Made by a program: the position numbers and the translations under genes. The notes below the pieces were generated by a model. It was not told the origin of the DNA. It worked only from the letters and a program-made list of their open reading frames with translations, and made no database searches. DNA of 64,000 nt. Origin: Lachnospiraceae bacterium (lineage in GTDB: Bacteria; Bacillota; Clostridia; Lachnospirales; Lachnospiraceae). This document shows positions 44,295-54,080 of the stretch, piece after piece. The DNA lies in assembly GCA_015056735.1 (NCBI GenBank), contig SVFT01000005.1, forward strand, positions 62,001-126,000, in the 5' to 3' direction. Position 1 is the first letter of the stretch, and each line of letters starts with the position of its first letter.

Positions 44295-47200
44295 TTATGC
44301 ATTTCTTCTTGCGAAACAGCAAAAACAAGCCGGCAAGTATACTGAGAATGCCTGCCGCATATGACATCGGCGTACCCATAAACCCTCCTGTCTTTGCAAG
44401 GTGCATGCCGGATACCCTCTGCGTGTTTCCATCATCCGCCGCGTTACCGTCCGAATGAATACCATCCACAAGGTTGATCATCTGCCCATCCGGTCCGACC
44501 GCCGTGCCGTAGGTCACAAATGCAGGATTCTGCGGATCAAAGCCTTCCACAGAGCCCGGCGCATTCGTTCCGGCACTGATACCGGCATCGTCCGAATCAG
44601 AAGCACCGGAATGGTGGTGATGATGACTGCTGCCGCCGGAGCTTGCCGGCGGGATCTGACGTGCCGTCAGGATCGCCTTGTTATCGCCGCTGTCGGTGAA
44701 TGAACCGTCCGTATTCTCCGTCATGACGTTTCCGTCATTCGAGATCTTGAACACAACCGACTGTGTCGGCAGGTAACCTGCAAGCCCCGTACTTTCAGTC
44801 AGAAGATACAGCGTCTGGTACTGCAGCATCATATTGTGATGCGTTCCGTCCGTCGTCCACGTATCCAGAAGCGTTGTGGATGACCTGTCTGCACTGAATC
44901 TGTACAGCTTCATCCCAATACCGGAAAGCATCGTGTTATAGATATCCTGCTCATTCATATCGATGCTGACGGTATCGGCAGGATCTGCCGCATCCTTCAT
45001 GACAAGAGCAAAGTCATCCTTTTCTTCAAAACCGGATATGGCCGCATTCCAGACAGAAAGCCTGCCGGATGCATCAAACCTGAAGCGCATCGGCGTCGCT
45101 GCCAGGTAGCCTCTCGGCGCGGATGTTTCCACGAGATAGTATTCACCCGTTGGAAGTGTCACACTCTCGGGCGTGCCCGTGCTCGTCCAGGACAGAACCG
45201 GATGCGAGCCGTCTGCATGCTCACTGATCTTCAATGCAGCGCCTGCAAGGGAGATCCCCTGCTCTGCAGACTGCTTGTCTACGGTAAAAGCATGCGTTCC
45301 TTTCAGCGTATCGACCATTGTAACCGTGTTCCCGGCCGCGGCAGCATATGTCACACCGTCTGCCTGCAGGATCTTTAGTGTATCATCCGCACTGTCCACA
45401 TAGAACGTGATATCATCGGCCGTATAATAGCCAAAGGGTGCGGACGTCTCCTTTAATGTATAAACCACGTCATAACTTGCCTTAAAGGTATGCGCGGATG
45501 TCGTGCTCATCCATGTATCGGATGTCCTGACGGAATGATCCGTCAGTTCATGTGTCACTTTCAGTGACGCTCCGGCAAGGCCTTCGCCGCCGCCGTTCTC
45601 CTTCAAAATAGAGATATTTTTGGACTCCTTCTCATTTTCGAACGTAATGCGCGTCGCATGCGAGGATCCGCCTGTTGCTGCAGTTGTAAACGTCTTTACT
45701 TCCGTACTGCGAACGTATCCTGCAGGCGCCGTTTTCTCACGAAGTCTGTACTGCGTGCCGGGCTGCAGCTTACCGACAGATCTTGCCGTTCCGTCCGCCT
45801 TTGTGATGATCGTCGCCTTTACGTTATTGCCCGCATCAAGTACTTCAAAGGTTGCTCCAGTAAGCTTGATATCGTGGTCCTCCGCGTCGACCTTGGTCAC
45901 GATCAGGTATACGGATGAAGACGCGACACCCGTTGAAAAGTTTACGGCCGTCAGATTTGCGCTCGAATTGTTGGTAGTCGAATCGGCATAGCCTACCAGA
46001 TGGATCCCGTTCGTAAAATCGTTTGCCGCCAGATCGGAAGCCGTCGCGCGATACGTCAGTACATAGATATTGCGGTTATCGCTCCGCTGCGGTAGCACGA
46101 CATCCATGATCGTCTTATTGCCGGTGCCCGGTCGGATCTCTACTCTGTATCCCGTCTCTTCCGTACCCGTGGATGTGATCGCACCGGTAGATGCATTGAT
46201 CTGCCCGATATAAAGCTTCACAGTATCGGGCTCCAAGTCAAAGCTTGCACCGAGCGTATCCCGAATGATCAGATTGGACGGCAGAAGCTGCTTGTTGCCG
46301 TTGAATGTTACTGTATATGTCGCGGTGTTGTCAGTCTTATTGGATACAGCAGTCTTTTTGATGATCGAGTTCTTGAACGAGATCTCCTTGCCTACGGAAA
46401 CCTGCGTTGCATACTGGTCCGTCACAAGTGATGCCGTGTTGCCAATCGTGACATTCGCGTTGTTCACGGATGTGAACACATCACCGTCGTCCAGATGCGC
46501 TGTAAATGTGATCGTCTCGAGCGCAGAAGCGGTCCCGACGATCGAATCCTCTATATCGGCCAAATGGAACGTAAGGACGCCGCCCGCATAGGTATAGTAA
46601 GGCTTCGATGCGGGATCGGTCCCCATTGCAGCGCCGTCCAGTTTTACGGTCCCGTCTACGACGGAAAGGCCGTTCGCGCCGATATCATCGGTCACAACGA
46701 CACCCGTCATCGCCATCTCATTTCTGTTGACAACGATCGTATAATCGATCGTGTGGTTTACATAATTGTAAGCAGACGCACTTTTCTCAAGAACAGTACT
46801 CTTATATTTCTTAGAAGCGGATGCACGGATCGGCGTATTCTGTCCGGTAAAAGTAAGCCCTACGCTGTTACTGTAGGTTGCTTCCGCGTTGTTCGCCCAG
46901 ACTGCATTCTCCGCATCGGTCAGTTCCGTCACCACCGTAAAGACTGCCTGATTATCGGAGAGCGCATCTCCGAAATCGATCGTAGCGCCTGTTGCAGTGC
47001 GCGTACAATGCGCGTCTGTATCAAATGTGCCCGGATGAGCTCCCGTAAGCGTTGCATCCGATACGGATACAAACTGCTGTCCGTTTCCGAGTATCTCCTG
47101 AACATCTACATCTGTCAGAGACTCCTGCGTCTTATTGACAGTCACCTTCCATGTGATCCTGTGTCTTGCAAGATCTGTCGATACCCACTCATTATCGATC

Positions 47201-49533
47201 GCTGCATTCTTCACGGCACCTTTGCCGCTCGTCTCTTTGGATACGGTCGGGCCTGCCACTTCCGACCAGTCGCCGTTTCCGCTCCAATCGTATTTGTATT
47301 CCAGCCATGCCTTGTTCGTCGGCACTTTGGAATGGTTCTCTCTGACAAAATCGCTGTAGTTTCCGATACTCGTCGTGTACCTGATCGTATAGGTATGATC
47401 ACCGGAGATGATATGGTTCGCATCTCCGAGCAATTCCAGATACCAGGAATATGCGGTGCCTTCGCCCGATGTCCCCGAGGATGCGTGTACCGTATAATCT
47501 GTGCCTTCCGTCAGCGTCTCTTCCGCACCCGTTCCTTTATCTTTGCGCGTAACGGAAACAGAGTTTTCATTGAGCCGCATCACGGTCGTCCCGTCTATAT
47601 CAAAGCTGTCATAGACACGCATCTCTTTGAAACGATACCCGTTCGTATCAAGCTTGACCGTCCACGCACTGGTACCCGTCACATCAAGCACACCGCCGTC
47701 CTTAGCGACCCACTCGCTAAGCGACTTGCCGACGGTCATGTCAGCCGTATCCTCTGCGACCGGATCCTCACCGGGGTGATCCGCGTCGTACACCTTAAAC
47801 GCATTCCCGGCCTTATAGTTGATCGTGCCGTTCTTGGATGCTCCCGTCTTCAGAAAATCAACGTGCGTCTTATATGTGATATCCGTCACCGCGGATGCCG
47901 TATTGTTCGTATACTGATAGCTGATCGTATTGGTCGTCGTGTTATAAGAAGGCGTCGCCGCGGCCCCGTTCACCTCAAAGGATCCCGTGACAAAACTCTG
48001 CCCGTCGCTGAACGTGTCTTTCATAAGATAACCGTTCGCATAATCCACCGGATTGGCAGCATTGGTCATACGGACACTCCATGTGATCGTATCGTCCGTC
48101 GGATCAAATGCGCCGGCAGTCTTTTTCACAGCAGGCGGCGCGGGCCGATTCTCCGTGATCTTTACGGTCACAGTCTGTCCGTTCGTACCCGGGATCTCAA
48201 ATTCATACTCTTCGCTCGTCCCGACAGATGCACTGTTCATCCGAAGTGAAAGGACGATCTTCACCCGCTGAAGCGCTTCCGCTCCGCCATTGTCCGCCGG
48301 ATCGTACGTGATATGCAGCTTCGCCGTACCGTCCGGATCAACGGAAAGATCGCCGACCTTCTTATTGTTGGAAAGTCTTACTTCAACATCCGAAAATGCG
48401 CTCAGATCAAACGCTGTCGCGCTGATCGAGGGCAGGCGATAGGTTTTCCCGGAATAGACATAGATATTGCCGGGTTCCTGAAACGCATCATCGATATTTA
48501 CATAGATCGGATCCTTTAAGACATATTCTACCGAAAAGGTGTCATTTAAAGAGATCTCCGAGGCGTTTGTAACCGCGCTGCCACCGACCTTGATCGTCGC
48601 GCTCTCCACAAGCGCATACTCGTCCGTCGTCTTCGTGGGATCCACAGCCACATCTTCGAAGCTGACGACTGCATACGTGGAAAAATGCTCCGCATCAAAG
48701 CTGACTTCATCCTTCGCGATATCTGTCGAAACCGCCTCGGCATCATGAAGATCGTCCGATACATGGAATACCTGCACATCCGCCCTGGCTGAAGACAGCG
48801 CTTTGTCCGTATCGATGTTTTCAAACGTAACTTTTACCGTTCCCTCATCCGTATCAGGCTGGATCTCATCGCCGTTCTTATCATAGATCGTAATGTCAAA
48901 AGCGCGTACTGCCGTTACTTTCTGGCGCTTTGTAAGCGCAGAGGCAACTGTCTCTTCGATCTCGCCCACTTTACCGCCGCGGATCTCGGATACACGAATA
49001 TACGCATCTTCCGGCAAAACGCCTGCATCCGCCTCAAGCTTAACGATCACGCCACTGACATAAGCAGAATCCGAAAACGCTTCTGCCTTTTCGGATTCTG
49101 TTTCGAGCATTTCTTCCGTCTCTTCAGTTACTTCTTCAGCTTCTGTTGTTTCTGTATTTTCTGTTTCTTTTGTTTCTTCTGTATCTTCTGTATCTTCTGT
49201 GTCTTCTGTGTCTTCTGTTTCTTCTGTGTCTTCTATTTCTTCTACATCGTCGGATTCTTCCGATCCCGCCTCATGTTCATCCGTCTCGTCCTCGTGATCT
49301 TCTTCCTCACGGTCATCGTCCGAAGGGTCCTCTTCCTCTCTGTCCGAATCTGCCTCTTCGTCTGCATCCTCTTCATCTTTGTCCGAATCTGCCTCTTCGC
49401 CTGCATCCTCTTCAGCTGTCTGGGCTCTGACAACAGACATACCGGCAAGCATGTTTCCGGAGAAAACATTTCCTCCCAGCAGATCAACGATCAAAAATAA
49501 ACAAAGCAGCGCAACGGAAAAACGCTTTTTCAT
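44281..49533 (-). CDS. Giant LPXTG-type surface adhesin with isopeptide/Cna-B repeats
   Basis: A 1750-residue wall-anchored protein. A signal peptide (about 1-36) is followed by a very acidic Glu/Asp/Thr region (to about 150), a domain with AFDITIYDKNGDEIQPD and AEHFSTYAVV, then at least five adhesin-type beta domains (for example ITWSVRMTNAANPVDYANGY, ITWKVTVNKTQESLTDVDV, IDYTIVVNRNEMAMTGVVV, ATYTVTFNGNKQLLPSN). Four Cna-B/SpaA-like domains with the E-T-x-A-P-x-G-Y strand signature come next (REKTAPAGY, KETSAPFGY, VETSAPRGY; the fourth reads TESTGLAGY). The tail has HHHHH, then the sorting signal LAKTG (1712-1716), a hydrophobic span and RKKK. ATG 49533 is preferred over 49560. Confidence 0.93.
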   Translation of the reverse strand: MKKRFSVALLCLFLIVDLLGGNVFSGNMLAGMSVVRAQTAEEDAGEEADSDKDEEDADEEADSDREEEDPSDDDREEEDHEDETDEHEAGSEESDDVEEIEDTEETEDTEDTEDTEDTEETKETENTETTEAEEVTEETEEMLETESEKAEAFSDSAYVSGVIVKLEADAGVLPEDAYIRVSEIRGGKVGEIEETVASALTKRQKVTAVRAFDITIYDKNGDEIQPDTDEGTVKVTFENIDTDKALSSARADVQVFHVSDDLHDAEAVSTDIAKDEVSFDAEHFSTYAVVSFEDVAVDPTKTTDEYALVESATIKVGGSAVTNASEISLNDTFSVEYVLKDPIYVNIDDAFQEPGNIYVYSGKTYRLPSISATAFDLSAFSDVEVRLSNNKKVGDLSVDPDGTAKLHITYDPADNGGAEALQRVKIVLSLRMNSASVGTSEEYEFEIPGTNGQTVTVKITENRPAPPAVKKTAGAFDPTDDTITWSVRMTNAANPVDYANGYLMKDTFSDGQSFVTGSFEVNGAAATPSYNTTTNTISYQYTNNTASAVTDITYKTHVDFLKTGASKNGTINYKAGNAFKVYDADHPGEDPVAEDTADMTVGKSLSEWVAKDGGVLDVTGTSAWTVKLDTNGYRFKEMRVYDSFDIDGTTVMRLNENSVSVTRKDKGTGAEETLTEGTDYTVHASSGTSGEGTAYSWYLELLGDANHIISGDHTYTIRYTTSIGNYSDFVRENHSKVPTNKAWLEYKYDWSGNGDWSEVAGPTVSKETSGKGAVKNAAIDNEWVSTDLARHRITWKVTVNKTQESLTDVDVQEILGNGQQFVSVSDATLTGAHPGTFDTDAHCTRTATGATIDFGDALSDNQAVFTVVTELTDAENAVWANNAEATYSNSVGLTFTGQNTPIRASASKKYKSTVLEKSASAYNYVNHTIDYTIVVNRNEMAMTGVVVTDDIGANGLSVVDGTVKLDGAAMGTDPASKPYYTYAGGVLTFHLADIEDSIVGTASALETITFTAHLDDGDVFTSVNNANVTIGNTASLVTDQYATQVSVGKEISFKNSIIKKTAVSNKTDNTATYTVTFNGNKQLLPSNLIIRDTLGASFDLEPDTVKLYIGQINASTGAITSTGTEETGYRVEIRPGTGNKTIMDVVLPQRSDNRNIYVLTYRATASDLAANDFTNGIHLVGYADSTTNNSSANLTAVNFSTGVASSSVYLIVTKVDAEDHDIKLTGATFEVLDAGNNVKATIITKADGTARSVGKLQPGTQYRLREKTAPAGYVRSTEVKTFTTAATGGSSHATRITFENEKESKNISILKENGGGEGLAGASLKVTHELTDHSVRTSDTWMSTTSAHTFKASYDVVYTLKETSAPFGYYTADDITFYVDSADDTLKILQADGVTYAAAAGNTVTMVDTLKGTHAFTVDKQSAEQGISLAGAALKISEHADGSHPVLSWTSTGTPESVTLPTGEYYLVETSAPRGYLAATPMRFRFDASGRLSVWNAAISGFEEKDDFALVMKDAADPADTVSIDMNEQDIYNTMLSGIGMKLYRFSADRSSTTLLDTWTTDGTHHNMMLQYQTLYLLTESTGLAGYLPTQSVVFKISNDGNVMTENTDGSFTDSGDNKAILTARQIPPASSGGSSHHHHHSGASDSDDAGISAGTNAPGSVEGFDPQNPAFVTYGTAVGPDGQMINLVDGIHSDGNAADDGNTQRVSGMHLAKTGGFMGTPMSYAAGILSILAGLFLLFRKKKCISEEN
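49141..49247. repeat. Short in-frame repeats (9-bp type) encoding the EDT/EET tract of the adhesin
   Basis: The plus strand reads a succession of TCTTCTGTN units of nine bases, encoding a run of Glu-Asp-Thr and Glu-Glu-Thr triplets. Slippage here would lengthen or shorten the acidic stalk without a frameshift. Confidence 0.75.
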
Positions 49534-49676
49534 GTTCCTAAATCCCCTTAAATCCATCAAATCTACATGCGTAGTATAACCACGCTATGTCCGATTATAC
49601 GACCGGGAATAGGAAAAATCTACATTTATATTATATTCGCACATCTTATTTGAAATGTTTGGGCAATATGTTTTAT

Positions 49677-50153
49677 TTATCCTATTTGTTCTGACAGATT
49701 GGCCATCTCGATCGCACCGAGTGCACAGTCATATCCCTTATTGCCTGCTTTGCTGCCGGCACGGGCGATCGCCTGCTCGATGTTTTCGGTTGTGACGATC
49801 CCGAACATGGTCGGTACGCCGGTCTGCATCCCGATCTGCGCAACACCCTTGGAGACCTCGTTGCAGACATAGTCATAATGAGATGTCTGTCCGCGGATCA
49901 CGCAGCCAAGTGCGATCACGGCGTCATACTTTCCGGATTCCGCCATCTTCTTGGCGATCATTGGGATCTCAAAAGCGCCGGGTACCCACGCTGCCGTAAT
50001 GTTCTCCTCCGCAACGCCGTGACGCACTAGACCGTCTACAGCGCCTCCAAGGAGCTTGCTGACTATGATCTCGTTAAAGCGGGCCGCCACGATCCCGACC
50101 TTCATTCCCTCTTTTGCGACTACTTTTCCTTCCAGTACATTGTATTCTTTCAT
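49677..50153 (-). CDS. ribH: 6,7-dimethyl-8-ribityllumazine synthase
   Basis: Condenses 5-amino-6-ribitylamino-uracil with 3,4-dihydroxy-2-butanone 4-phosphate to give lumazine, the last precursor of riboflavin; forms icosahedral shells in many bacteria. From ATG 50153 (AAGGAG six bases upstream) it has 158 residues, normal for the family. Landmarks are [30 protein letters not shown] and [20 protein letters not shown]. The longer frame to 50321 would run into the intercistronic hairpin. It is the last rib gene, separated from ribBA by 341 nt of structured sequence. Confidence 0.97.
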   Translation of the reverse strand: MKEYNVLEGKVVAKEGMKVGIVAARFNEIIVSKLLGGAVDGLVRHGVAEENITAAWVPGAFEIPMIAKKMAESGKYDAVIALGCVIRGQTSHYDYVCNEVSKGVAQIGMQTGVPTMFGIVTTENIEQAIARAGSKAGNKGYDCALGAIEMANLSEQIG

Positions 50154-50237
50154 TTTTATCTCCTTTCTATGTTCATATAGGGATGCGCTTTTCACAAAAC
50201 TATTCAAATGCGCACATTCTGCACTAAATTCATAAGC

Positions 50238-50311
50238 ATTCTGTAAAGCGTCGACCGTTTCTGCGGAACTCGCTTCGCTCAGACACGTCCTCGAAACGGT
50301 CGTTACAGAAT
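50238..50311. repeat. Long inverted repeat between ribBA and ribH
   Basis: ATTCTGTAA and CGACCGTTTC (50238-50246, 50252-50261) pair with GAAACGGTCG and TTACAGAAT (50293-50311), with a 5-nt bulge and a 31-nt loop. No T-run follows, so it looks like an mRNA processing or stabilising element or a degenerate mobile repeat and not a terminator. Confidence 0.75.
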
Positions 50312-50384
50312 ACTTATTCATTAAGTGCCCATGTGCATGGCATTTTCATAGTATTGTGAAGCGCATCCGCCATGAATAATAAAA

Positions 50385-50488
50385 CTGAATCATAATTGTT
50401 CAATCCTGAAACTGTTCTAAAGCTGAATCATTAATGCTCAATTCTGAATCTGTTCTAAAGCTGATTCATTAATGTTCAATTCTAAAAC
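50385..50488. repeat. Three 38-bp imperfect tandem repeats after ribBA
   Basis: Units at 50385-50422 and 50423-50460 match at 33 of 38 positions; a third, partial unit is at 50461-50488. They begin CTGAATCAT and end TGTTCTAAAG. They lie just downstream of the ribBA stop. No coding potential; origin unknown. Confidence 0.85.
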
Positions 50489-50494
50489 CGGATC

Positions 50495-51709
50495 CTAGCA
50501 CCCGAGCATATGCCCCATCTTCATCTTCTTGGTCAGCAGGTATTTCCTGTCGTATTCCTGCGGTGCGATCTCGATCGGCACGCGCTCCCTGATCTCCATG
50601 CCAAAATCGCTCAGACCGTAGATCTTGTCCGGATTGTTGGTAAGGAGCCTTAAGGACCTGCAGCCAAGATCGCTCAGGATCTGTGCGCCTACCCAGTACT
50701 CGCGCAGATCCGGCGCAAAGCCGAGTTTCACGTTCGCTTCGACCGTATCATAGCCCTGTTCCTGCAGCGCATACGCCTTGATCTTGTTGATCAGGCCGAT
50801 GCCGCGCCCCTCCTGGCGCATATAAAGAACGATTCCGCGTCCTTCCTTTTCGATCATGCGCATCGCAGACTGCAGCTGCAGACCGCAGTCACAGCGAAGA
50901 GAACCGAACGCATCACCCGTCAGGCACTCGGAATGTACGCGGCAGAGCACATTTTCTCCATCGGCGATATCGCCCTTTACAAGTGCAACATGATGCTCGC
51001 CTGTGATGTCATTGACATAGCCGCACATGCGGAACGTGCCGTATTCCGTCGGAAGCTCGGCGACCGCCTCCAATGTCACGTGCTTTTCATGGATACGGCA
51101 ATAGTTCTGCAGATCCTTGATCGTGATAAAGACGAGCCCGAAACGCTCTGCCAGTTCATGAAGCTTCGGTGTCTGCATCATCGTACCGTCATCGTCCATG
51201 ATCTCGCAGCAGACGCCGCACTCCGTAAGGCCCGCAAGGCGCATCAGGTCGACCGTTGCCTCCGTGTGGCCGTTTCGCACGAGCACGCCGCCCTTTCTTG
51301 CCACAAGCGGAAACGTATGGCCCGGCCTTCTAAGGTCGGCCGGCTTTGTCGAAGGGTCTGCACATTTTCTCATGGTAAACCCGCGCTCCGCCGCTGAGAT
51401 GCCTGTCGTCGTATCGATATGATCCACCGATACGGTGAATGCGGTCTCGTGGTTGTCTGTATTGTCCGCGACCATCTTGTTAAGGCCCAGGCGCGCCGCG
51501 ACTTCTTCGCTCATCGGCGTACAGATCAGGCCCTTCCCATAGGATGCCATGAAATTGATGTTCTCCTGCGTTGCATACTCTGCCGCACAGATGAAATCAC
51601 CTTCATTCTCTCTGTCCGGATCGTCCGTAACCAGGATGATCTTCCCTTCTCTCAGTGCAGCAAGCGCCTCCGGGACTGTATTGTATATGTACTTTTTTTC
51701 TGTTCTCAT
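50495..51709 (-). CDS. ribBA: Bifunctional DHBP synthase / GTP cyclohydrolase II
   Basis: A 404-residue fusion catalysing two entry steps of riboflavin synthesis. The N-terminal half (RibB) has [16 protein letters not shown] and [16 protein letters not shown]. The C-terminal half (RibA) has the zinc site [17 protein letters not shown] and the catalytic [16 protein letters not shown] 51709 has GGAG eight bases upstream; the frame to 51778 would overlap ribE's end and lacks a site. It follows ribE by 70 nt. Confidence 0.97.
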   Translation of the reverse strand: MRTEKKYIYNTVPEALAALREGKIILVTDDPDRENEGDFICAAEYATQENINFMASYGKGLICTPMSEEVAARLGLNKMVADNTDNHETAFTVSVDHIDTTTGISAAERGFTMRKCADPSTKPADLRRPGHTFPLVARKGGVLVRNGHTEATVDLMRLAGLTECGVCCEIMDDDGTMMQTPKLHELAERFGLVFITIKDLQNYCRIHEKHVTLEAVAELPTEYGTFRMCGYVNDITGEHHVALVKGDIADGENVLCRVHSECLTGDAFGSLRCDCGLQLQSAMRMIEKEGRGIVLYMRQEGRGIGLINKIKAYALQEQGYDTVEANVKLGFAPDLREYWVGAQILSDLGCRSLRLLTNNPDKIYGLSDFGMEIRERVPIEIAPQEYDRKYLLTKKMKMGHMLGC

Positions 51710-51779
51710 CGTGTATACTCCGTTTCTTTCGTATAATCCGTCGTGTCCGATATCATTTTCTACTTGTTTTCGCAGCATT

Positions 51780-52442
51780 TTAAAAGCCGTGTTCCGCTAA
51801 AAACTCCATCGTAAGGCCTGTGTTCTTTTCTCCGGTCGTATTCTGATCCTTCGATGCAAGTCCGAGAAGCCGACCGACATATTTTCCGACGATATCCGTC
51901 TCAAGGTTCACAAGATCGCCCGCTTTCTTGCGAAGGAGCGTCGTCTCCTCACCGGTATGCGGGATCACGGATACCCGAAATGATGTATCGTCCACCGCCG
52001 CCACCGTCAGGCTGATGCCGTCGATCGCGATCGACCCTTTTGATACGATATAAGGGATCAGCTCTTCCGGCGTACGGATCTTCACCCAGACGGCATTCTC
52101 TTCCCGCACAAGCGAGAGGATCGTCCCGGTGCTGTCGATGTGACCCGACACGATATGACCGCCGAATCGTCCGTCCGCTGCCATGGCGCGTTCTAAGTTC
52201 ACCGCATCACCCTCACCGCAGGATGACAGGCTGCTGCGCCTTACCGTCTCCGCCATCACATCCGCGCGAAAGCTGTCCTGCGTCTTGGATACGACTGTCA
52301 GGCAGATCCCGTTCACCGCGATGCTGTCACCGATCTTTGTTCCCTGCAGCACCTTCTTTGCCGCGATCTCGATCTGCCCGGACATCCCGCTGATCGACAG
52401 TGACCGGATCGTGCCGGTCTCTTCAACGATTCCCGTAAACAT
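51780..52442 (-). CDS. ribE: Riboflavin synthase alpha chain
   Basis: Dismutates two lumazines to riboflavin. The 220-residue protein shows the family's duplicated beta-barrel: [12 protein letters not shown] and [12 protein letters not shown] in the first half, [10 protein letters not shown] and [11 protein letters not shown] in the second. ATG 52442 has GGAGG upstream and overlaps the last 20 nt of ribD in another frame. Confidence 0.97.
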   Translation of the reverse strand: MFTGIVEETGTIRSLSISGMSGQIEIAAKKVLQGTKIGDSIAVNGICLTVVSKTQDSFRADVMAETVRRSSLSSCGEGDAVNLERAMAADGRFGGHIVSGHIDSTGTILSLVREENAVWVKIRTPEELIPYIVSKGSIAIDGISLTVAAVDDTSFRVSVIPHTGEETTLLRKKAGDLVNLETDIVGKYVGRLLGLASKDQNTTGEKNTGLTMEFLAEHGF

Positions 52443-53667
52443 AAGGCTTTTCCTCCTTTTTCTTTCTATCCTGAATCCCGGATGATGCATCCGGCTGATC
52501 TTCGCGTTTCATCTGTTGCTTCACTTGATAAGATAAAAGCACGTCACCACCGATCTTCTCGACGTCATACAGTTCCATCATGCAGCCGTCGCTGACAAGC
52601 GATACACCGTCGCCTTCCACAGGCGATCTTGACATGCCTCCGAAAAGCCTGGGCGCGATAAAGGCACGCACCTCGTTAACAAGGCCTTCTTTTAACAGGC
52701 TCTCATTTAAGATACCTCCGCCCTCTACAAGAACGCTGTCGATCTCCTTTTCCCCCAGCCACTTCATAAGCTTTTTCAGATCGACCCTGCCGTCAGGTCC
52801 CGGGAAGTTCATGATCCGGACTCCGGCCCCGATAAGCTGGCTGATCTTAAAATACAGGCTGATCGGCATGTTTTCCGGCATGGCATCCAGTGAGGGAGGC
52901 ACTTTCAGAATGCCTCCCGGAAGATCCGGAAATGCTGTTACAAGCACCGTCGGGATATCACCTGCGCTCTGAACGAGTCTGGCGTCAAATGAAAGCTGCA
53001 AACGGCTGTCACAGATGATCCGCAAAGGATCGCGCCCTCCTTCCATGCGGCAATTCAGCATCGGATTGTCCGCCATCACGGTTCCGATCCCCGCCATGAT
53101 CGCCATGTTCGCATGGCGCATTTCCTGTACACGCGCTCTGGCCGCATCACCTGTGATCCATTTGGATGCACCGGTCTTAGTTGCGATCTTGCCATCCGCC
53201 GTCATCGCATATTTGAGCGTCACATACGGCATCTTGCGCGTAATATAGTGAAAAAAGACCGGATTTAACGCATCGCACTCTTTTTTCATAAAATCCTCTT
53301 CCACTTGAATGCCTGCCTCTCGGAGGATCGCTACGCCCTTACCGCTGACCTTCGGATTCGGATCCCTTGAACCGATTACCGCCCTCGCGATCTTATTTTC
53401 AATGATCGCTTCCGTACAGGGCGGCGTCTTTCCGTAGTGGCAGCACGGCTCCAGCGTCACATAGAGTGTCGCCCCGGCTGCCGGCTCTTTAAGCGAAGCG
53501 AACGCGTTCCGCTCCGCATGCAGCTCGCCGCGCCGTGCATGATAGCCTTCACCGATGATCCGCCCGTTCCTAACGATCACGGCACCGACCATCGGGTTCG
53601 GATGGCACCACCCTTCTCCCTTGCGGGCCAGCTCGATCGCCCGCATCATGAAATCATGATCTGTCAT
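52423..53667 (-). CDS. ribD: Bifunctional riboflavin biosynthesis deaminase/reductase
   Basis: A 414-residue enzyme for the second and third steps after GTP cyclohydrolase. The N-terminal deaminase has the zinc motif HAERNAF and PCCHYGKTPPC; the C-terminal reductase has PYVTLKYAMTADGKIAT and VEGGGILNESLL. The C-terminal extension (about 375-414) is basic and polar and not usual for RibD. GAGGTG lies close before ATG. It is the first gene of the operon behind the FMN riboswitch. Confidence 0.96.
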   Translation of the reverse strand: MTDHDFMMRAIELARKGEGWCHPNPMVGAVIVRNGRIIGEGYHARRGELHAERNAFASLKEPAAGATLYVTLEPCCHYGKTPPCTEAIIENKIARAVIGSRDPNPKVSGKGVAILREAGIQVEEDFMKKECDALNPVFFHYITRKMPYVTLKYAMTADGKIATKTGASKWITGDAARARVQEMRHANMAIMAGIGTVMADNPMLNCRMEGGRDPLRIICDSRLQLSFDARLVQSAGDIPTVLVTAFPDLPGGILKVPPSLDAMPENMPISLYFKISQLIGAGVRIMNFPGPDGRVDLKKLMKWLGEKEIDSVLVEGGGILNESLLKEGLVNEVRAFIAPRLFGGMSRSPVEGDGVSLVSDGCMMELYDVEKIGGDVLLSYQVKQQMKREDQPDASSGIQDRKKKEEKPYVYGNR

Positions 53668-53810
53668 AATACACCTCGATATCTGTTGTCTTCAGACGCC
53701 GGATGATCGATGGAACCTTTCTTTTGAGAAAATGTGGATGAAATCCCACGAGAAAAGAAATGCCCTGCGGCACTCTTCTTAGAATGATCTGCATAGCGGA
53801 AAATTCCCAT

Positions 53811-53839
53811 AAAAAAGCCCTGCCGTAAAACGACAGGGC
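53811..53839 (-). terminator. Riboswitch-controlled terminator of the rib operon
   Basis: GCCCTGTCG pairs with CGGCAGGGC (one G-U) and is followed by six T on the minus strand. It lies between the FMN aptamer and ribD, so FMN binding should end transcription here. Confidence 0.88.
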
Positions 53840-53881
53840 CTCATGCACATCAAACATGATCACAGAAAGAATACTGTGACT

Positions 53882-54025
53882 CTCTTCTTCCATCCAGACT
53901 ATCCCGCAGACATAACGTCTGCTTCGTGCTATCAAGCATCTGTCGGCTCCGTAATCGCAACGGATCATGCCTTTCGGCTCGCGGGCTGTACCGCCGGTCG
54001 GGAATTCCACCCTGCCCTGAAGATC
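53882..54025 (-). promoter_or_regulatory. FMN riboswitch (RFN element)
   Basis: Read on the minus strand this has the conserved RFN blocks in order: ATCTTCAGGGCAGGGTGGAA, then CCCGACCGGCGGTACAGCC, CGCGAGCC, GAGCCGACAG, and the closing AGTCTGGATGGAAGAAG. The terminator at 53811-53839 forms the expression platform. It will shut off rib transcription when FMN is plentiful. Confidence 0.98.
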
Positions 54026-54041
54026 AATATGAATTTGTTAC

Positions 54042-54070
54042 AGTATACGATAAGGAGAAAAGATGTGCAA
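54042..54070 (-). promoter_or_regulatory. Sigma-A promoter of the rib operon
   Basis: TTGCAC -35 (54070-54065), 17-bp spacer, TATACT -10 (54047-54042) on the minus strand; transcription would start about ten bases before the riboswitch. Confidence 0.8.
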
Positions 54071-54080
54071 CCCTCTTTTC

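Noticed and set aside
46495-48249. Long plus-strand open frame of 584 codons inside the adhesin gene
   Set aside because: It lies antisense to a clear signal-peptide-to-LAKTG surface protein, is rich in Arg, Cys and Ile as expected for a shadow frame, and has no ribosome site.
50385-50488. Possible CRISPR array at the 38-bp repeats
   Set aside because: Repeats are tandem without spacers, only 33/38 identical, and no cas genes are near.
53654-54010. Open frame overlapping the riboflavin leader
   Set aside because: It covers the FMN riboswitch and its terminator; the apparent protein is a translation of a structured RNA.
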